Made by a program: the position numbers and the translations under genes. The notes below the pieces were generated by a model. It ran no database searches, had not been told where the DNA came from, and saw nothing but the letters and a program-made list of their open reading frames with translations. From positions 1 through 64,000 of the forward strand of contig NZ_BOOP01000039.1 of NCBI RefSeq assembly GCF_016863295.1: a stretch of DNA of 64,000 nt, in the 5' to 3' direction. Shown here one piece after another: positions 1-9,405 of this stretch (the stretch's first letter is position 1; each line of letters opens with the position of its first letter). The stretch is from Planotetraspora phitsanulokensis (GTDB lineage: Bacteria > Actinomycetota > Actinomycetes > Streptosporangiales > Streptosporangiaceae).

Positions 1-3000
1 TAGAACGGCGAAGACGTTCCCCTCACCCAACGGCGTGCCCGCCTGCACCCGGACACCGCCACCGTCGTAGCGGACGAAGGAACCACCCGCGGCCGCGTCC
101 GTGACCTGGAAACCGCCGTCCGGCCGCGCGGTCACCGTGAGGTGCTCCTGCACCGAGCCCGTCCTGTCGACCACCTGCAGCGCGCCGTCAGGTGACGTGC
201 TGATCCAGCGCTCGGGCCCGGGACCGCCCAGCGCGACGGCGTCCTCGCCCAGGTGCGCGATGTCGTCGCCGGTGTGCACCGCGGGTCCCGCACCGTGTGT
301 GTGCGGCGCCTCATGCTGCAGCAACTGGAGGGCGTCTTCGACGGTGGTGTTCGAGACGGACGGGCCGGGAGTGTGGGCCGCCGGAGGCGCGCCGGTGAAC
401 GCCCCCTCGCCGGCGTGCGGGGGCGTCATGTCGTCGAGCACGCCGTCCGGAAGGCCGGAGCCGCTCGAGCCGCCGAGCAGCCGAGGCCGTTCGCGCACGC
501 TGTCCACGACGATCTCCGCCATCCCCCGCTCGATCCGCGCCGGGTCGACTCCCAGACCGGTGAGGTGGGCGAGGCTGTCGTCGACGTTCTGCCGCGCGGC
601 GTCGACGGCCTGCTGCGCCTGCACGTGGAGGGAACTCGGACCACTCGACCCGGAGCCGGGCCGGCCCGAAAGGTCGTCCAGCACCCCCTCGACTCGTGTC
701 AGCTCGCGCTTGCCGCCGACCAGGTCGCTCCAGGCCTGGATGCGGTCGAGTCGCGCCGGGTCGTCGGAGGCTCCGAACAGCGCCGCCACCCGCTGGTCGT
801 GGTCCAGCCACAACTGTTCGATCTGCGCTCCGGTCGGCCTGCCGGATCCGGCGTTCGGCGGGCCGGCGTCGCCGCCGTGCCCCCGTACGAGGGTGGGCGG
901 CGAGGACGGGCCCGCCGTGCCGTGCGGCGCCGGGGCGGCGGGCGCTCCGGCGAAGGCGTCCGCGCCCCCGCGCGTCGCGGGGGCCGGCATGGTGATCGAC
1001 GCGACGGTCTCGAGGGCGGTGGACGGCGTGACAGTCGCGGGTGAGGCCGGCCTGGTCACCACGTCGGGACGCGGCGCGCTCTCGTGCAGGTGCATGCCGA
1101 CCTGGTCCGCGCCGCGAGCGGAGACGACATGGTCGCTCAGACCGGCGCCCGCGCCGAGGGCGGGTCCTTCCGCCCGGTTGACGTGGGCCGGTGCGGAGAG
1201 CAGATCGAGCGCGTTGGTCGTCGGCGCCACGGGGATCCCGGTCAGCCCGGCCGCCGCCGGTGCGTGCAGGGTGCCCGAGGCACCGGCGGCGGGATTCCCC
1301 GCCACCAGGTCGATCGCGTGAGTTCCACCCACATGCGGGGTTTGCGGCAGATGAGTGTTCACGGGAGCGGGCAGGCCGCCGAGAAGCGCGCCCGGGTGCG
1401 CCGCCCCGGCGACGCCCGGCAGCGACGTCCCCGGCAGGCCGAGCGCCGACGGGACGCCGACCGAGCCGAGGTCGCCCATGGGCCGGCCCGCGAGGTGGGA
1501 GGTCACCCCGAGGCCTCCGGCTCCCACGTCCAGCCGTACGCCTGTGCTGGTGCTGGTCCAGTTCGCGAAGTCGCCCGCCGCGATCATGCGCAGTTCGCCG
1601 ATGGGCGTGTCCACCAGCGCGTCCGCCAGCCGTCCCAGGCCGGAACCGGAGGACAGGCCGTCGACGAGATGAGCGCTCAGGTGCGAGGACGGGGGCGACA
1701 CGGACATGATGTGCCCGGGGTGCGGCGGGGACACGGCGAGGTTCGCCGCGCCGGCCGTGAACGGCGGCAACTGGAGGTTCCCGGGGCCGGTGAAGTCGCC
1801 GAGTTGCATCCGGGTCAGTTCGGCGCGCGGCACGTCGAGCAGGGCGTCGAGATGCCGTACCGGGACGGGCATCGCGTCGAGAGCGGTTCCGTGCGCGAAG
1901 ACGGACACCGACGGCGGAGGGGTGACGGCGGTGAACACCGACACGGTCCGCCCGGCGGCGCCGACCAGCGGGGCGCCGAACCGGAAGTTGCCCATGAGCC
2001 CTCGGTCGACGAGGCCGATGCGCAGGGCGCCCTTCAGGCCGTACTTGCCGATCTCCGCCGCGTCGACCGGCAGCACCAGCCGCAGCCACTTGCTGCCGCC
2101 GAACTCCGACTGAAGGAACCTGAGGCTCGTCAGCGCGCCCTTGGACACCAGGGAGGGGACGCCGCGGGCGATGCCGGGGATGGCCCTGATCCCCTGAATC
2201 GCGATCAGGCCGCCGTTGTGCACGGCCATGCCCGCGAGAGCCGGCAGGTTGTGCAGGGAGGCCATCACCCACAGGCCGCCGGACTTCACCCAGCCGCCGG
2301 CCACCGACGCGAAGTCGCGGATGCCGGGGAGGAAGGCGAAGGGGCGGAAACCCCCGTTGGTGAACATCCCGCGGAAGAAGGTGAAGACCGTCTGCCCGAT
2401 CGACTTCAGCCCGCCCCACGTGATCTTCGCTCCGGCGCTGATGATCTTGAGGATCGGCACCGCCTTGGTGGTGGGGGCGATCAGGCCGAGCCCCGCCAGG
2501 AAGAAGTCCAGCAGGCTCGCCTTGCCCTGCGCGAAGTCGATCGCGGTCTTCACGAAGAGCGTGAGGTTGACGCCGATGGCCAGCAGCGCGATCGGACCGC
2601 CGAAGATGAGCGCCGGGATGATCAGGACGATGGCCAGCCAGCCGAACGCCTCCCAGAAGAGGTCGCAGTCGGAGACAGGTTGTTTGATGCCGCGGGCCAC
2701 CCTGCTGATCGTCGCGCCGGCGGCCCTTCCGGCCTCGGCCTGGGCGTCGCCCGCCTGGCGCGCGGTCGTGGCGAGTTCGCCGCGTCGCGGATCGTCCTCC
2801 GCCAGGCCCCGTCCCTGCCCGAGCGCGTTGTCCGCCCGCCACTGCTCCTGGCGCATCACGCCCGAGTACGTGTTGAGCGCCTGCGAGGAGGACTCGAACG
2901 CTTCGGCGATGCTCTGGACGAACGCGCGCAGCGGGCCGCTGATCTTCTCGCGGAGCGCGTCGGCGGTCTGGCCGATCCAGGCGCCCTCCCCGGCCTTGTT

Positions 3001-3150
3001 CAGCACGGCGGTCAGCGCCTCGTCGATCTCCCTGGCGACCCTGCCGAGGTCCGCCATCGAGCGCGACACCTCGTCGATGCGATCGGGGTCGCCCGGCGTC
3101 GGATCGCCGCCGAGCCCGATGGCGTTCCAGTCGGTGGGGCGCTGCCCCAT
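1..3150 (-). CDS. Giant WXG-type type VII secreted protein, likely polymorphic toxin (3' end outside window)
   Basis: The frame is open for 1050 codons from ATG 3150 to the left edge with no stop, so the C-terminus is missing. The start follows GGAAAGGA about 6 nt upstream. Residues 1-155 are helical and WXG100-like, with a W-I-G turn at 58-60. A hydrophobic hairpin (about 165-230) follows, with more apolar stretches to about 340. The rest is Ala/Gly/Pro/His-rich, with a helical segment starting with 'GAQIEQLWLDHDQRVAALFG' (about residue 775). This layout matches large type VII (ESX/Yuk) substrates carrying a variable C-terminal effector. It diverges from the WXG-like genes at 3372 and 4264 and lies beside the secretion ATPase. 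Toxin function is inferred from architecture and context; any catalytic domain would lie beyond the edge. Confidence 0.75.
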   Translation of the reverse strand, partial: MGQRPTDWNAIGLGGDPTPGDPDRIDEVSRSMADLGRVAREIDEALTAVLNKAGEGAWIGQTADALREKISGPLRAFVQSIAEAFESSSQALNTYSGVMRQEQWRADNALGQGRGLAEDDPRRGELATTARQAGDAQAEAGRAAGATISRVARGIKQPVSDCDLFWEAFGWLAIVLIIPALIFGGPIALLAIGVNLTLFVKTAIDFAQGKASLLDFFLAGLGLIAPTTKAVPILKIISAGAKITWGGLKSIGQTVFTFFRGMFTNGGFRPFAFLPGIRDFASVAGGWVKSGGLWVMASLHNLPALAGMAVHNGGLIAIQGIRAIPGIARGVPSLVSKGALTSLRFLQSEFGGSKWLRLVLPVDAAEIGKYGLKGALRIGLVDRGLMGNFRFGAPLVGAAGRTVSVFTAVTPPPSVSVFAHGTALDAMPVPVRHLDALLDVPRAELTRMQLGDFTGPGNLQLPPFTAGAANLAVSPPHPGHIMSVSPPSSHLSAHLVDGLSSGSGLGRLADALVDTPIGELRMIAAGDFANWTSTSTGVRLDVGAGGLGVTSHLAGRPMGDLGSVGVPSALGLPGTSLPGVAGAAHPGALLGGLPAPVNTHLPQTPHVGGTHAIDLVAGNPAAGASGTLHAPAAAGLTGIPVAPTTNALDLLSAPAHVNRAEGPALGAGAGLSDHVVSARGADQVGMHLHESAPRPDVVTRPASPATVTPSTALETVASITMPAPATRGGADAFAGAPAAPAPHGTAGPSSPPTLVRGHGGDAGPPNAGSGRPTGAQIEQLWLDHDQRVAALFGASDDPARLDRIQAWSDLVGGKRELTRVEGVLDDLSGRPGSGSSGPSSLHVQAQQAVDAARQNVDDSLAHLTGLGVDPARIERGMAEIVVDSVRERPRLLGGSSGSGLPDGVLDDMTPPHAGEGAFTGAPPAAHTPGPSVSNTTVEDALQLLQHEAPHTHGAGPAVHTGDDIAHLGEDAVALGGPGPERWISTSPDGALQVVDRTGSVQEHLTVTARPDGGFQVTDAAAGGSFVRYDGGGVRVQAGTPLGEGNVFAVL

Positions 3151-3371
3151 GGGCCGTCCTTTCCGCTGCGGGTCGGTGGCGGAGGCCACAACGGCGGGGA
3201 TGTGGCCCTGCGGTGACCACGTTCGAGCCCGGGGTCCGGTTCATTCCCCGGGCGAGATCGTGTTCTGTTCACCCGCGGGCCGGTGGGGTGACGCCCAGGA
3301 TTCACCGGCCGCTGGCGAACTCCGCGCCCGCTCCGCACGTGGACATGTCGACCCACCCCCCCGGAGGTGCC
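3151..3371. promoter_or_regulatory. Divergent intergenic region of the secretion island
   Basis: This 221-bp gap separates the leftward giant WXG-type gene from the rightward WXG-like pair, so it should hold both promoters. I see no convincing palindrome or clear -10/-35 pair. Any ECF sigma-dependent promoter here is conjecture. Confidence 0.35.
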
Positions 3372-4220
3372 GTGCCCGACTTCCTGATCGACTACGACCT
3401 GCTGCACGAGGCCCGCAAGGACCTCCACGACCTCGCCGACCGCATCTCACCCGCGCTGAACAACAGCGTCTTCTCGCAGCTCGGCAGAGGTGATTACGGC
3501 GACGCCGGCGAGGTCTTCGGCAGCGAGGACGTGACGGGCGCCTTCCGCAGCCTCTACCGCCTGGCCCAGGATCCGATGGACAGGGCCAAGGACCATCTGA
3601 CGCAGCTCGGCGACATCTTCGGCTCCGTCGCCGACGCGTTCTTCGACGCGGACTCCCAGATCGCCGAGGGCCTCGGAGTGATGGGCTCGCGGATGGGCCT
3701 GGACGAATGGCGCAACGAGAAGGACGCCTGGGACTACCGCAACGCGCACGCCGACCAGTGCGTCCCCAACGAGAACGGCGACATGCCCGGCTTCTGCGGC
3801 GCGACGGACCCCGGTCCTCCGCCCGTCGACGTCACCTACACCACGGACGGGGGGCAGACGCACACGCACCTGACCCTCGACGAGAACTACAACGTGATCA
3901 AGGAGGAGACGACCGTCACGCACAACGGTCAGACCTACACCTCGGTCACGGACTACACCGACGGCGGCAAGTCCTACACCACGGACACGACGTTCTCGAA
4001 CGGAACGAAGGTCCACTCTGAGACCCACCTCAACGACGACGGCAGCGGCACCATGACCGTCACCGACGGTGACGGCGAGAAGACCGAATATCACCGCGAC
4101 GGTTCCGGCAAGCAGTGGGAGCAGGTCGGCGGCGACTCTTCGGGCGGCGACGGCGACGACGGACCGCCGCCACTGCCGCAGACCCCTGTCCCCGGCGGCC
4201 AGCGACCCGGCATCCAATGA
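3372..4220 (+). CDS. WXG100-like secretion-associated protein with Thr-rich beta-repeat tail
   Basis: I chose GTG 3372 (282 aa) because GGAGG sits 4 nt upstream; in-frame codons further 5' lack a ribosome site. Residues 1-115 are helical and resemble ESX substrate or partner proteins ('DYDLLHEARKDLHDLADRIS', then 'DHLTQLGDIFGSVADAFFDA'). After a short Cys-containing linker (about 135-150), residues 155-255 form Thr/Asp-rich imperfect repeats (TYTTDGGQTHTH, TVTHNGQTYTSVTDYTDGG, TMTVTDGDGEKTEYHRDGSG). These look like successive beta-hairpins, as in YD/RHS-type or wall-binding repeats. The tail is acidic and proline-rich. It is followed after 43 nt by a WXG100 gene, so the two may form a secreted pair. 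Function is unknown; export by the neighbouring ATPase is inferred. Confidence 0.7.
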   Translation: MPDFLIDYDLLHEARKDLHDLADRISPALNNSVFSQLGRGDYGDAGEVFGSEDVTGAFRSLYRLAQDPMDRAKDHLTQLGDIFGSVADAFFDADSQIAEGLGVMGSRMGLDEWRNEKDAWDYRNAHADQCVPNENGDMPGFCGATDPGPPPVDVTYTTDGGQTHTHLTLDENYNVIKEETTVTHNGQTYTSVTDYTDGGKSYTTDTTFSNGTKVHSETHLNDDGSGTMTVTDGDGEKTEYHRDGSGKQWEQVGGDSSGGDGDDGPPPLPQTPVPGGQRPGIQ

Positions 4221-4263
4221 CCCCCGGCCGGATCGACCGGCACGGTTCATCGAAAGGATTCCC

Positions 4264-4569
4264 ATGCCGAAGAGCATCGTGCTCGACTTCGACGACGTCC
4301 TGGAGGTCTCACAGCGCCTCGACTCGGCCAAGGAGCACATCGTGCCGATGCTGACCGAGCTGCAGAACCGCATCCACACCATGTGTGGCGAAAGCTTCGT
4401 CTTCCCGGAGAGCAGCGTCGCCACGCAGGAGACCTACGACAAGTTCAACACCGGCCTGACGAGCGCCATGGAGGGCATCAGCGGCTTCGCCAGCATGTTC
4501 CGCGACGTCCTGAACTCGATGCAGGAGATGGACCGCAACCTCGCCGGGGAGCTGCGGAAGAACGGCTGA
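4264..4569 (+). CDS. WXG100/ESAT-6-like small protein
   Basis: This 101-aa protein begins at ATG 4264 with AAAGGA 5 nt upstream. Two amphipathic helices (about 8-40 and 55-98) flank a short turn at 'GESFVFPES'. Length and helix-turn-helix layout match WXG100 proteins, but the canonical W-x-G is absent, as in many partner subunits. It follows the 282-aa WXG-like gene and faces the EssC-like ATPase gene, with a strong hairpin between. Likely role: secreted partner or substrate adaptor for the type VII apparatus. Confidence 0.8.
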   Translation: MPKSIVLDFDDVLEVSQRLDSAKEHIVPMLTELQNRIHTMCGESFVFPESSVATQETYDKFNTGLTSAMEGISGFASMFRDVLNSMQEMDRNLAGELRKNG

Positions 4570-4590
4570 CGGAGGCCCGCCTCAGCGGCA

Positions 4591-4631
4591 CGGCGGCCCC
4601 CGGCCGGGATCTCCCGGCCGGCGGGCCGCCG
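4591..4631. terminator. Bidirectional hairpin terminator between convergent genes
   Basis: Arms 4591-4609 and 4612-4631 are complementary over about 19 bp with one bulge, giving a very GC-rich stem (CGGCGGCCC...GGGCCGCCG) with a 2-nt gap between arms. It lies exactly between the stops of the WXG100 gene and the ATPase gene. There is no U-tract, which is usual in high-GC actinomycetes. Confidence 0.75.
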
Positions 4632-4636
4632 TCGTC

Positions 4637-7600
4637 TCACTCGCCGGTGCGCAGAACCGTGAGCGGCAGCTGAACCATCCTCGGCTCGCCTCCCGGCCCC
4701 GTCATGACGGCCCGCCCCGGCGGGAGGGCGGACCGGATGAGCTGCATCGGCAGCCGCACCCCGATCATGTCCCCCTCCTGGAGGGCCTTGGGCGCGAGCA
4801 GCAGGCCCCTCCGGGCGCGCTTGGCCGCCGAGACCCAGCCGCCCATCGCCACCTGCAGCGCGTCGGCCGGCCCCGCGTACACCAGTCCCACGCCGCGGTC
4901 GCGCCCGGAGACGGCGATCTCCTTCAGCACCCGGTCGCATTCGGGCATCGCGAGCAGGTCCGCGTCGTCGACCACCACGACCGTGGGCCCGTCGAAGGCG
5001 GCGAGCGCCGCCTGCACGTCCTGCGTGGACGGGTCCTGATCGTCGAGGACCCGGGCGTGGGCGTGCCGGCCGAGCTCCCGCAACGGCGACTCACGCGGGG
5101 TCAGCACCACCAGCGAGGTTCCGCCGGCCAACAGCGACACCGCCAGGGTGGCGAGCGCGGTGCTGCGGCCCGATCCGGGCGGGCCGTACACGCCGAAGAC
5201 CGCGGCGGGACCGGTGAAGTCCACGCCGACGGGACCCGCGTCGTCGCCGCCGAGCCCGACGAGGCCCCACATCGGCCGCCGCGACTGCTCCGGCACCCTT
5301 TCGTACACCTCGGTGAAGTCCGCGGACCGGGGCAGCGCCGCCACCGGGAACGGCCGGCGCTCCGCGGGCACCGTCGCGTCACGGCGTGCGGCCTGCCTGC
5401 CGATCTCCCTGAGCGCCTCCGCCTGCTCCTGACCGCCCTCGCCGGGCGCGAGGAGCGCCACCTGCGTCTCCGTACGGCTGAGCAGGTGCCAGCCGCGGCC
5501 GGCGGGCACGTTCGCGGGCACCTTGCCGGACGAGAGCCCGACCAGTTGGTAGTCGGCCCGGTCGCCCTGCCGCAGCAGCAGCTTGTGGTCGTTGTGCGCC
5601 GACAGCCGGCCACCCAGCAGGGACCGCTCCGAGGTCGCGACGACGTGGACGCCCATCGCGGCGCCCTCCCGCAGCAGCCTCGTCACCAGGTCGAGCGGCC
5701 GGCCGTTGTCGTGCTCGTCCAGCACCCCCGACAGGGCGTCCCAGCCGTCGATCAGCAGCAGGATGTGGGCGGGCCTGTCCTTCTTGGCCGACATCGCGCG
5801 CAATTCGTTGATGTCGGCCGCGTTATGCGCGCTGCACCGCTCCTGCCGTTCGGTCAGCTCGGCGACAAGGCGGCGCAGCAGCCGGTCGAGCCGCTCGACG
5901 TCGTGCCGGGAGACCACGGCGCCGCAGTGCGGGAGCGCCTCCAGCACGGTCAGCCCGCCGCCGCCCGCGTCGATCCCGTAGATGTGCACGTCGGCGGTGC
6001 CCGCCGTACGCGCGGCCGAGCCCGCCAGCGTGCGCAGCAGTTGCGTACGGCCGGAGCGGGGGGCGCCGATCACGTAGAGATGGCCGAAGACCGCGAGGTC
6101 GACAGTGGCCACCCTCCGCTGCTGGAGCTTCGGCACGTCCTCCAGCGCGTAAGGGATCGGCGGCGGAACGGCCCCGCCGCGGGCGCCTTCCTGGTCGATC
6201 TCGGGCAACTCGTCCAGCAGCACGTGCTCGTCCAAGGGGGGCAGCCACGGGCTCGGCTGCGGGGTGTAGTCGTCCAGCCCGTCCGCCGCCTCCCGCACCG
6301 CTGCCACCAGCGCCTGAAGGTCGATGGGCACCGGGGCGGCGGCGACGGCGGGGGCGGCCTCCTCCGCGGCAGGCAGCGCGGCGGGACGGCCGAGCCCGGT
6401 CCAGGACAGCTCGGCCGCGCGCACGGGCCGGTGCGCCACCGGCCGCGGTCGTTCTCCTTCGCTCGTCGGGCGCTCGGCGCCCACCCAGGCCGACTGGAAC
6501 GGCACGGCGGACTTGGGACCCGTCCGGACGAGGGCCCTTCCCGGTGTCCCCGAGGAGATGTGCACGGCCTCCGAGGTGTCGATGACATCCTGGCTTTCGA
6601 TGGCGTCGGTGACGCGCAACGCGATCCGCAGGTTGGTGTTCGCACGGATGTCGCTCGTGACGGCTCCCGCCGGGCGCTGCGTGGCGAGGATCAGGTGGAT
6701 GCCGAGCGAGCGCCCGCGCTGGGCGATGCCGATCAGGCCGGGGACGAAGTCCGGCACCTCGCGCACGAGGGTGGCGAACTCGTCGATGACGAGCAGGAGC
6801 CGCGGCAGCGGGGCCAGTGACGGGTCGAGCGCCCGTTTCGCGCGGTAGTCCTGATGGTCCTTGGCTCCGACGTCGGCGAGCACCTGTTCCCGCCTGCGCA
6901 GCTCCGCGCCGAGCGACGCCAGCGCCCGCTCCACCAGGTGGGCGTCCAGGTCGGTGACCATGCCGAGCGTGTGCGGCAGTTCCGCGCACTCGCGGAAGGC
7001 GCTGCCGCCCTTGTAGTCGACCAGCACGAACGTCAGCTCGTCCGGACGGTTGACGGCGGCGAGCGAGGCGACGAACGACTGGAGCAGCTCCGACTTGCCC
7101 GATCCCGTCGTGCCCGCCACGAGGCCGTGGGGGCCGTCGCGGACCAGGTCGAGCGCCAGGGGGCCGTCGTAGCCCGTGCCGAGGACGAACCGGGTCGAGG
7201 CCGGCCGCTTCCGCCAGCGCTCGATCAGCGCCTCCCCCGTCGGCGGCTCCAGATCGATCAGGTCGAGCAGGCGCACCTGCTGCGGCAACCCGCCGTCGTG
7301 GTCCGGGCTGACGTCGCGGATCGGCGCCATGGCCCTTGCCACCTGCTCGCACCATGGGGCCGTGACGAGATCGGGCCGCACCTCGCGGATGTCCGGCGCA
7401 CCCGTGCGGCGCACGGTGAGATGGGCGGAGGAGGCGAGCACGACCGTGCTGCATTCCTCGGGAAGCAGCCGCTCCTGTTCGTCGAGGCACACGCTGAAGA
7501 TCCGCACCCGGGGGCCGTCGGTCAGGATCTGCACCATGCCGGGGACGTCGCGGAGCCGCCGTGCGCCGTCGGCGACGACCAGCACGTCGGGCTCGGTGAA

Positions 7601-9313
7601 CATGGCCTTGCCCATGGAGGAGCCGAGGGCGCGCTGCCGCGCCTGCACCTGCGCGACCAGTTCGGAGATCCGGTTGGCGACCGACTCGGGGTCGTTGCCG
7701 ACGGACACGACCGGGCCACCCGGGTTCGCGGGCCGCAGATGGGGCAGCCAGCGCACCCAGTCCCACCCGGCCGCCCGCTCGGTTTCGGTGAGGACCACGA
7801 TGCGCAGGTCGCGCGGGCTGTGCAGGACCGCGGCTTGGGCGACCAGCCAGCGGGCCAGTGCCTGCGCGGGCGCCTCCGCGCCCGCCACGCCCACCACGCC
7901 GTGGTCGGCGACCTCCACGCCGATCGGCACGTCCTCGAGGTTCCAGCGTGCGACGCGGTGGTTCTCGTCCCTGGCCGCGTCGTCGATCTCCTTCACCGAC
8001 GGCTGGTCGACGGTGCCCAGCCTCAGGACCAGGTGGTCGGGGTCCCGGCGGCGCCGTTCCCACAACCGGCCGCCGGGGCCGCAGGCGATCAGCGCCGCCG
8101 TCGCGGGGTCGGGGCCGACGATCCCGCGGACCCTGCGTTCCCGCACCACCGCATCGTGGATCTCACGCTCGAGCAGCCGTCGCCGTTCGCGGTAGCGGCG
8201 CACCTGTTCCAGGTGCTGCCTGCGGTTGCCGCGGCGGCCGCTGATCCAGTTGAACAGCGCCATCGTCGGGCTGAGGACGGTGAACGCCAGGTAGTAGTAC
8301 GAACCCAGCAGGCCGACGAGCACCAGTCCGAGCAGGGCCGGGGAGAGCATCAGCAGCAGGGGGAACGGACGCCGGCCGGGGGGCGCCGGAGGGCCGGGCA
8401 GGCGGACGCGTTCCGCGTCGAGGTGGGGCGCGATGCGCGGCGGCCGGTTGTAGTCCACGCCCACGCCGTCGGCGGAGGGGGTCACCGCCGCGTCCGGCTC
8501 GACGGGGGCCGACAGCCGCAGCAGCGCGGCCCCCGCGGCCAGGTCGTCGTCGGGTGACCAGACAGTGGCGCCGGGCGGCACGGGAGGGGCGTCGTCCGGG
8601 GTGAGGCCCATGTCGGCGCCGGCCGGGTCCGCGGGCAGATGCCGTCTCATCGCGGCGGTGACCTCGTCGTCCGCGGGAGGCGACACCGAGCGCACCTGCA
8701 CTCCCACCGCGGCGGGCTCCGTGCGATGCCAGTAGGCCGAGCCGTCGGGACGGACGGTCACCCAGAGCCCGCGTTCCGGCACCTCACCGCCGGGCAGGCG
8801 GACGGCGCACAGCGGGTCGGAGCCGATCTCATGGCTGCCCTGGCCGAGACGCCAGTTCAGTCCCGCGCCGGGGCCGGCCACCAGATGCACCTCGGCGAGC
8901 ACCACTGCTCCCTCCGGAGGTTCGCCGACCCGTACATGCTCCTGCTCCTCCGGGGGTCCGCCGAGCCCGAGGACGGCCCCTTCCCCGATGCCGGCCTGCG
9001 TGATCGGCGTCGCCGGATCGAGCCGCCGTGCGCCCAGGTAGACCGTCCGCCGAGAAGTCGTGTGGCCGGTCGGCCGGTCGGCGCCCGCGGCGTCCAGGCC
9101 GCCCGAGGCGTCCCGGGCGCCGGGCGAGCCCGCCGTCGCGGCCGACCCCGCGCCCGCCGAGCCGGCCGATCCCGGGCCGGTACGGCCCTGCTCGGGCGAT
9201 GGCCGGTCCACGGCGTCGGCGACATCGCCGACGGTGGCCTGCGCGGGTAGCGACAGGAGGTGGTCGCGACGACGGCCGTCCGTGCTGTCGACGGTGGTTA
9301 GGGTGATTTTCAC
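4637..9313 (-). CDS. EssC/EccC-type type VII secretion ATPase (ubiquitin-like + FHA + TM + three FtsK domains)
   Basis: Translation from GTG 9313 (GGAG 7 nt upstream) gives 1558 aa. Residues 1-118 look like a ubiquitin/YukD-like fold split by a Gly/Ala linker ('ITLTTVDSTDGRRRDHLLS' ... 'VYLGARRLDPATPI'). Residues 140-200 resemble an FHA domain. A membrane segment spans about 317-350. Three FtsK/SpoIIIE domains follow. D1 has Walker A GTTGSGKS (734-741), DYKGG and LLLVIDEF (839-846). D2 has GAPRSGRT (1083-1090) and LLLIDGWDA. D3 has GPPGSGRS (1377-1384) and VVVVDDADLL. Only D1 keeps the P-loop lysine; D2 and D3 have Arg. A single chain with an N-terminal FHA is more like Firmicutes EssC than the two-polypeptide EccCa/EccCb of some ESX loci. 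It is the last gene of the operon led by the ECF sigma factor and should power export of the WXG proteins. Confidence 0.92.
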   Translation of the reverse strand: MKITLTTVDSTDGRRRDHLLSLPAQATVGDVADAVDRPSPEQGRTGPGSAGSAGAGSAATAGSPGARDASGGLDAAGADRPTGHTTSRRTVYLGARRLDPATPITQAGIGEGAVLGLGGPPEEQEHVRVGEPPEGAVVLAEVHLVAGPGAGLNWRLGQGSHEIGSDPLCAVRLPGGEVPERGLWVTVRPDGSAYWHRTEPAAVGVQVRSVSPPADDEVTAAMRRHLPADPAGADMGLTPDDAPPVPPGATVWSPDDDLAAGAALLRLSAPVEPDAAVTPSADGVGVDYNRPPRIAPHLDAERVRLPGPPAPPGRRPFPLLLMLSPALLGLVLVGLLGSYYYLAFTVLSPTMALFNWISGRRGNRRQHLEQVRRYRERRRLLEREIHDAVVRERRVRGIVGPDPATAALIACGPGGRLWERRRRDPDHLVLRLGTVDQPSVKEIDDAARDENHRVARWNLEDVPIGVEVADHGVVGVAGAEAPAQALARWLVAQAAVLHSPRDLRIVVLTETERAAGWDWVRWLPHLRPANPGGPVVSVGNDPESVANRISELVAQVQARQRALGSSMGKAMFTEPDVLVVADGARRLRDVPGMVQILTDGPRVRIFSVCLDEQERLLPEECSTVVLASSAHLTVRRTGAPDIREVRPDLVTAPWCEQVARAMAPIRDVSPDHDGGLPQQVRLLDLIDLEPPTGEALIERWRKRPASTRFVLGTGYDGPLALDLVRDGPHGLVAGTTGSGKSELLQSFVASLAAVNRPDELTFVLVDYKGGSAFRECAELPHTLGMVTDLDAHLVERALASLGAELRRREQVLADVGAKDHQDYRAKRALDPSLAPLPRLLLVIDEFATLVREVPDFVPGLIGIAQRGRSLGIHLILATQRPAGAVTSDIRANTNLRIALRVTDAIESQDVIDTSEAVHISSGTPGRALVRTGPKSAVPFQSAWVGAERPTSEGERPRPVAHRPVRAAELSWTGLGRPAALPAAEEAAPAVAAAPVPIDLQALVAAVREAADGLDDYTPQPSPWLPPLDEHVLLDELPEIDQEGARGGAVPPPIPYALEDVPKLQQRRVATVDLAVFGHLYVIGAPRSGRTQLLRTLAGSAARTAGTADVHIYGIDAGGGGLTVLEALPHCGAVVSRHDVERLDRLLRRLVAELTERQERCSAHNAADINELRAMSAKKDRPAHILLLIDGWDALSGVLDEHDNGRPLDLVTRLLREGAAMGVHVVATSERSLLGGRLSAHNDHKLLLRQGDRADYQLVGLSSGKVPANVPAGRGWHLLSRTETQVALLAPGEGGQEQAEALREIGRQAARRDATVPAERRPFPVAALPRSADFTEVYERVPEQSRRPMWGLVGLGGDDAGPVGVDFTGPAAVFGVYGPPGSGRSTALATLAVSLLAGGTSLVVLTPRESPLRELGRHAHARVLDDQDPSTQDVQAALAAFDGPTVVVVDDADLLAMPECDRVLKEIAVSGRDRGVGLVYAGPADALQVAMGGWVSAAKRARRGLLLAPKALQEGDMIGVRLPMQLIRSALPPGRAVMTGPGGEPRMVQLPLTVLRTGE

Positions 9314-9405
9314 CTGATATCTCCAGGATGTGCCCGGCATGCGGTGCGCCGCATGACCGTGACCGCCGGCGGCGGGATGTCCGTGTCTGGGGCAGCAGGC
9401 CCGGG

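Noticed and set aside
311-3244. Reverse-strand 977-aa Arg-rich frame
   Set aside because: It is a shifted reading of the WXG-type gene. The true frame (from 3150) has a ribosome site, sensible composition and a WXG domain.
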